NCBI GenBank assembly: GCA_041660925.1
Contig: JBAZVI010000002.1
Coordinates: 310,001 to 374,000 of the forward strand
Reading direction: 5' to 3'
DNA: 64,000 nucleotides
DNA from: Elusimicrobiota bacterium
Lineage (GTDB): Bacteria; Elusimicrobiota; Elusimicrobia; UBA1565
Shown here: piece after piece, positions 60,175 to 64,000 of the stretch
How positions within the stretch are numbered: position 1 is the first letter of the stretch
Layout: each line of letters begins with the position of its first letter
Notes under the pieces: model-generated
What the model saw: the letters and a program-made list of their open reading frames with translations, nothing else
Database searches by the model: none
What the model was told of the DNA's origin: nothing
Made by a program: the position numbers and the translations under genes

Positions 60175-62723
60175 CGCTTCAGCGGCACCGCGGAGGGCGC
60201 GACCTCGAGCGCGGGCGCCGCCTGGAAGGCGGGCGGGGCCGTCCGCAGCAGGCCCTCGGCCTTGGCGCGGTTGTAGAGGAGCTGCATGTTCTTCTGCAGG
60301 GCCTCGTTGGCCGGGTCGAGGCGCAGGCCGCCGCGGTAGGCCTTCTCGCTCTCGGGGAGCTTGCCGGCGAGGAAGTAGGCGTTGCCGAGCTGGAGATACG
60401 CGTCGGGGGTCTCATGGCGGTGCGACCAGGTCCCCGTGTTCTCGTAGTCCTTGACCTGGAGGTAGGCGAAGATGGAGCGCCGCACCCAGGCCTTGGAGGC
60501 CAGCGACGGCGAGAGCGCGCAATTGGGCGCCTCGATGAGCTCCTTGTAGACCTCGACGGCCTTGTCGTACTGCCGCCGCATCATGTAGACATGGCCCATC
60601 CGGTAATAGTTCGGCGGGAAGACGGGGTCGATGTTGTAGTACTTCTTGAACCAGGAGAGCGCCGTGTCGAGGTCCTTCTCGGCCTGAGCGGCGTTCCCGC
60701 GCGCGCGCTCCCAGTCGGCCTTCTTCATGTAGAGCACGCCGAGCTGGTGGTGCGACTGGACGTAGTTCGGCGCCTGGGCGTGGACCTGCGCGTAGGCGTC
60801 GAGGGCCCGCTCGAAGTCGTCGCGAGGGACTTTGTTCGCGTCGCCCCAGTTCTCGTTGTAGAGCTTCGTCATGTTGAAGCGGTCGTTGAAGACGTTGCCC
60901 TTGAAGTAGTTGGCCATGACGAAGGCGGGGTTGAGCTTCGCCACGGTCAGATAGTGCTTGAGCGCCATGTCCCACTCCTGGCGCTTCGAGAAGAAGATGG
61001 CGATGTTGTGGTTGACGTCGGCCTTGAAGTGCCCCCAGGTGAGGTTGAGCGGGAAGATCATCAGGCCGATGACGAGCGGCACCAGAGCGTTGCGGGCGAG
61101 CCAGGCGGTGCGTGCGAAGATGAAGGCCTGCGCGAGCACGCAGAAGAGGAAGCAGATCCAGGCGATCCACCACTGAAGGACCTCGCCGCCGAGGGTCAGG
61201 CGGAAGAGGGGCCCCTGGAGCTCCGTGAACTCGGAGCACAGCGTCCAACCGGCCCAGGCGACGGCCCCCCACGCGGCCAGGCGCAGCGGCCAGATCAGGA
61301 ACTGGGAGAAGGTCTCGAGCGCCGTGGGGCCCGCGTCCTCCGCGTCGGCTTCGGGGACGGGGTGGAGGTCGACGAGGGCCGCGCCCCGCGAGAGGTTGAC
61401 GATGAGCCCGGAGAGGAGGCCGAGGTAGACGCCGGAGGAGACGAAGCGCATGCTCACGTCGAAGAGGTTGTGGGCGAGCATCCCCTGGAACGCGATGAGG
61501 TAGCCGAGCAGGTCGTAGGCGTGAGGCGGGGCGCGCTGCCCCTTCTTCAAAGAGCCCGTCAGCTGCCCGAGCGAGCGGTAGGCGACGATGAAGGTGCTGA
61601 AGAAGAGCCAGATGAAGATGCCCGAGCCCAGGATGCCCTCGTCGAAGAGGACCTCGAGATGCTCGTTCTCCGAGTGGTCGGTCTCCGTGTTGTGCTTGCC
61701 CTCGATGTGGAAGATCGGCGGGCGGCGGAAGGCGGGATAGATGACCCAGAAGGAGCCGATGCCCGTGCCGATGAACGGCTGGGTCCGCACCATCTCCCAG
61801 GTCGCCTCCCAGGTGAAGAGGCGGAAGTTCACCGAGGTGAAGCCGGAGTGCGCGAGCTTGTTGAAGACCGCCCCGAAGACCAGCGAGCCCATGAGGACGA
61901 AGCCCAGCGCGACCTTGCGCCAATGCAGGTCCAGCCACTCGCGGGCGAAGAACCATGCGTGCGTGGAGACCAGCAGCATCATCGAGATCGCGAAGCCGAT
62001 CCAGGCGCCCTTGGTCTGCGTGCCCCAGAGGCAGAAGACGTCGAGGAAGATGAGCGGGGGCAGCAGCCAGGAGCGCGTCTTCATGAACTGCGCCACGAGG
62101 ATGGGGAACATGATGACGAGGTAGTCGGCGAAGAAGTTGGGGTTCCCGAAGGTGGAGAAGACGCGGTCGCCGAAGGCGCCGCGCCAGATGAACGGGTCGG
62201 GGCCGCGCCCGGGGCCGGGCGGGAAGAAGCTGATGTCGAACCACTGCAGGAAGCCGTAGCCCGCGCAGATGGCGAGCGTCCAGACCAGGATCTTCGTCGT
62301 GCGTTCGACGGCGCTCTCGCTGAACTCGCGGATGACGATGAGCGGCACCGTCATGTAGAAGATGCGGCGCAGGAAGAAGTCGAGCGAGGAGAATTTGTAG
62401 GGCGCGTGGATGTAGGAGAAGATGCCGTAGCCGAAATAGGCGAGGAAGGGCGCCAGCGTCACGAGGTCGCTCTTCGTGAAGGCGTTGCGGCCCTCCTCGA
62501 AGATGCGGCAGAGCCAGAGCGCGAGGAGGCAGACGCCGCCCATCTGGACGAGGGTGATCTTGACCTGGGCCGAGTCGTAGGTGCGCAGGTAGAAGGAATC
62601 GGAGATGAGCAGATAGAGGATGGGCAGCCACCAGACCAGCGCCTTCTGGGCGAAGCTGGCCGCGGGGGCCGAGGTCTCGCGGAGTCCCTTCTTGGGGATG
62701 TTCTTCGCGGGCTGCGCGCTCAT
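60171..62723 (-). CDS. O-antigen ligase-like (WzyC) membrane protein with TPR tail, copy 1
   Basis: This 850-residue protein has the same layout as its downstream neighbour. Residues 35-590 contain about 12 membrane helices, with STFGNPNFFADYLVIMFPI, the loop segment KHNTETDHSENEHLEVLFDEG (ENEHLE where many ligases have HNEYLE), and GMLAHNLFDVSMRF. Residues 590-850 are TPR repeats (YYRMGHVYMMRRQYDKAVEVYKELI). The start at 62723 has TATGAT 9 nt upstream. The two copies differ strongly in sequence, so the duplication is old. Confidence 0.85.
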   Translation of the reverse strand: MSAQPAKNIPKKGLRETSAPAASFAQKALVWWLPILYLLISDSFYLRTYDSAQVKITLVQMGGVCLLALWLCRIFEEGRNAFTKSDLVTLAPFLAYFGYGIFSYIHAPYKFSSLDFFLRRIFYMTVPLIVIREFSESAVERTTKILVWTLAICAGYGFLQWFDISFFPPGPGRGPDPFIWRGAFGDRVFSTFGNPNFFADYLVIMFPILVAQFMKTRSWLLPPLIFLDVFCLWGTQTKGAWIGFAISMMLLVSTHAWFFAREWLDLHWRKVALGFVLMGSLVFGAVFNKLAHSGFTSVNFRLFTWEATWEMVRTQPFIGTGIGSFWVIYPAFRRPPIFHIEGKHNTETDHSENEHLEVLFDEGILGSGIFIWLFFSTFIVAYRSLGQLTGSLKKGQRAPPHAYDLLGYLIAFQGMLAHNLFDVSMRFVSSGVYLGLLSGLIVNLSRGAALVDLHPVPEADAEDAGPTALETFSQFLIWPLRLAAWGAVAWAGWTLCSEFTELQGPLFRLTLGGEVLQWWIAWICFLFCVLAQAFIFARTAWLARNALVPLVIGLMIFPLNLTWGHFKADVNHNIAIFFSKRQEWDMALKHYLTVAKLNPAFVMANYFKGNVFNDRFNMTKLYNENWGDANKVPRDDFERALDAYAQVHAQAPNYVQSHHQLGVLYMKKADWERARGNAAQAEKDLDTALSWFKKYYNIDPVFPPNYYRMGHVYMMRRQYDKAVEVYKELIEAPNCALSPSLASKAWVRRSIFAYLQVKDYENTGTWSHRHETPDAYLQLGNAYFLAGKLPESEKAYRGGLRLDPANEALQKNMQLLYNRAKAEGLLRTAPPAFQAAPALEVAPSAVPLKR

Positions 62724-62840
62724 GCGGGGACCATCATATATGAATAGGCGTACGCCCGCAACTCTCCCCCGACCGGGCTCGGCGCTCGCGGCCGCGCGCG
62801 AGCCGCAAACGCCGAGAATTTGATATAGTGTCGACCCGAC

Positions 62841-62912
62841 GCCGGGGTAGCTCAACGGCAGAGCAATCGCTTCGTAAGCGATAGGTTGTGGGTTCGAATC
62901 CCATCCCCGGCT
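62841..62912 (+). tRNA. tRNA-Thr (anticodon CGT)
   Basis: This is a complete cloverleaf of 72 nt. The acceptor stem GCCGGGG pairs with CCCCGGC, the D stem is GCTC/GAGC, and the anticodon stem ATCGC/GCGAT has loop TTCGTAA, giving anticodon CGT for ACG threonine codons. The T arm has TTCGAAT. The discriminator base is T and CCA is not encoded. TATAGT at 62824-62829 is a likely -10 box, 11 nt upstream. Confidence 0.95.
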
Positions 62913-62931
62913 GACACTTTTCCCCCATCCC

Positions 62932-63438
62932 ATGAGCAGGGCCTTCATCCGCGAGGACGCCGCCCCCGACGAGGAGCCGCCCCGCCCGCAGAGCGGGCAG
63001 CCCAACTACGTGACGTCGCACGGTCTCGAGGTACTGCGCGAGCGCGTCGCGGCGCTCGCGCGCGAACGCGAGGCGCTCAAGCCCGACGCGGCCGACCCCG
63101 CGGCCGGACAGCGTCTGCGGCGCGTCGAACGCGACCTCGTCCATTATCAGGGACGCCTCGACAGCGCCATCCTCGTGAGCCCGGGAGGACGTCCCGCCGA
63201 CCGCGTCTTCTTCGGCGCGACGGTCGTCTACCGCGGCGCCGAAGGCGAGAGCCGCGTGCGCATCGTCGGAGAGGACGAGGCGGCCGACGCGGACGGGGAG
63301 CGCTCCCCTTCCCCCGCGCTCAGCTGGACCTCGCCGCTGGCGCAGGCCTTCCTCGGCGCGAAGCCCGGCGAACGCGTCCTCTGGAAGCGCCCCGCCGGCG
63401 ACCTCGAACTCGAAGTCCTCTCGATCAGTTACGAATAA
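62932..63438 (+). CDS. GreA/GreB-family transcription elongation factor-like protein
   Basis: This 168-residue protein has an MSRAFIRED start typical of the GreB-like group, and an N-terminal coiled-coil hairpin (about residues 27-80; YVTSHGLEVLRERVAALAREREAL) whose tip has acidic residues (DAADP). A C-terminal FKBP-like domain with SPLAQAFLGAKPGERVLWKRPAGDLELEVLSI matches GreA/GreB. It should bind the RNA polymerase secondary channel and promote transcript cleavage or a related task. It lies 19 nt after the tRNA and lacks a visible ribosome binding site. A good terminator follows. Confidence 0.88.
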   Translation: MSRAFIREDAAPDEEPPRPQSGQPNYVTSHGLEVLRERVAALAREREALKPDAADPAAGQRLRRVERDLVHYQGRLDSAILVSPGGRPADRVFFGATVVYRGAEGESRVRIVGEDEAADADGERSPSPALSWTSPLAQAFLGAKPGERVLWKRPAGDLELEVLSISYE

Positions 63439-63466
63439 AGGAGGCCCTTTCGGGCCTCCTTCTCTC
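63438..63466 (+). terminator. Intrinsic terminator after the Gre-like gene
   Basis: A perfect 10-bp stem (AAGGAGGCCC and GGGCCTCCTT, 63438-63461) with a TTTC loop is followed by CTCTCCTTC. The pyrimidine run is weak in T. Confidence 0.75.
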
Positions 63467-63485
63467 CTTCATCCGTCGGTCGTCC

Positions 63486-64000
63486 CTAGTCCAGGACGCG
63501 CTTGTTCCAACGGCATTGATAGCCGTGGCGGGAGTAGGTGTTCTCGTAGGCGTATTCGCAGTCCTCGAGCGGCATGCAGCGCGCGGGCGCCTTCAAGATG
63601 GGCCCGTTCGAACACTCGCACCAGCCGTTGGGCGCCGGGCATTCGTCCTTGCCCTTGACGGCGCGAGGCCGCGGCGGCTCGGTCTTCCGGACGGGCTTCG
63701 GCGCGACGCGCGGGACCTTCGCGAGCGCGCGCACCGCGGCCGCGGCTTCGCGGCGGACGGATTCGTCGGCGTCCTTCTGCGCGGCGGTCGTCGCCGCCGT
63801 GAGCGCGCGGCGGTCGCCCCGCCGCGCGAGCGCTCGAGCGGCCGCCAGACGGGCGGGCGGCTCCGCGTCCTCGAGCAGCGTGCGCGCGAGGATGCGGGTG
63901 AGCTCGGGGTCGGCGGCGTGCGCGCTCGCGGTCGCGGCCGCGAGGCAGTAGGCGGCGCGGCTCTCCGGGTTCGCCTCTTCGAGCAGAAAGAGGTCCCCCG
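63486..64000 (-). CDS. HEAT-repeat protein with cysteine-rich C-terminus, partial
   Basis: The C-terminal 171 residues are visible and the frame continues beyond the right edge. The first part contains HEAT-like helix pairs (LLEDAEPPARLAAARALARRG and DADESVRREAAAAVRAL patterns). A lysine/proline linker follows, then a 55-residue end with six cysteines (DECPAPNGWCECSNG, PARCMPLEDCEY, YQCRWNK). This suggests an extracytoplasmic, disulfide-stabilised tail. The function is unknown. Confidence 0.75.
   Translation of the reverse strand, partial: GDLFLLEEANPESRAAYCLAAATASAHAADPELTRILARTLLEDAEPPARLAAARALARRGDRRALTAATTAAQKDADESVRREAAAAVRALAKVPRVAPKPVRKTEPPRPRAVKGKDECPAPNGWCECSNGPILKAPARCMPLEDCEYAYENTYSRHGYQCRWNKRVLD

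Overview
This very GC-rich 64 kb window looks like one contiguous chromosomal segment from a Gram-negative, respiring bacterium. The collection of genes (short GFTLIE-type pilins with conserved ERARVAEA/QERYL segments, a type IV pilus/type II secretion assembly operon, O-antigen-ligase-TPR proteins, K+-independent H+-pyrophosphatase, many HEAT proteins) is most reminiscent of Elusimicrobiota or a neighbouring uncultured phylum. That placement is inference from gene content, not from a marker tree. I see no phage, integrase, transposase or CRISPR array. Coding density is very high and most neighbouring genes overlap by 4 nt (ATGA, GTGA, TTGA and CTGA junctions).

Layout: (1) 1-4.9 kb: end of an MFS transporter; a polyamine pair (eukaryotic-type S-adenosylmethionine decarboxylase plus spermidine/aminopropyl synthase) on the minus strand; divergently an HD-domain protein and a small CPXCG zinc-ribbon protein; then a lipoprotein with LEA-like 11-residue repeats. 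(2) 4.9-22.6 kb, minus strand: one long operon for respiratory complex I in permuted order nuoJKLMN-ABCD-(EF fused)-G-H-I, continuing by start/stop overlaps into a secreted HEAT/glycine-rich-repeat protein and a uracil/xanthine permease. (3) 22.6-30 kb, plus strand: branched-chain-amino-acid-type binding lipoprotein, APC permease with USP-like tail, membrane H+-pyrophosphatase, HEAT-cyclophilin fusion. (4) 30-34.4 kb, minus strand: an unrecognised protein and a TPR protein; then gamma-carbonic-anhydrase-like protein, a degenerate histidine kinase, a response regulator and an endonuclease III-like glycosylase in one overlapping cluster. (5) 34.5-39 kb, plus strand: nadB-uvrA. (6) 39-45.7 kb: a gluzincin peptidase, then a lipid-glycosylation cluster hpnJ-hpnI-CDP-alcohol phosphotransferase-hpnL with convergent hpnK. 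(7) 45.7-57.5 kb, minus strand: pilB-pilC-two pilins-OmpA-like protein-pilMN fusion-pilO-pilP-pilQ and, after a repeat region, another prepilin. (8) 57.5-64 kb: two O-antigen-ligase/TPR proteins (candidate pilin or surface-glycan ligases), tRNA-Thr(CGT), a GreA/B-like factor and a partial HEAT protein running off the window.

Two regulatory/translation themes recur. First, several first-in-unit genes have a -10-like hexamer (TANNNT type) exactly 6 nt before the start codon (at 2579, 22586 minus, 28095, 32066 minus, 40025, 46301 minus), which predicts leaderless mRNAs. Second, three genes have no ATG/GTG/TTG in a position that fits, but have a CTG overlapping the upstream stop as CTGA (3154, 30984 minus, 32784 minus), which suggests CTG initiation by termination-reinitiation.

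The genes together describe an energy-conserving cell (proton-pumping complex I and pyrophosphatase), making NAD de novo and polyamines, with an elaborate pilus/secretion system and glycolipid or hopanoid-like membrane modification.
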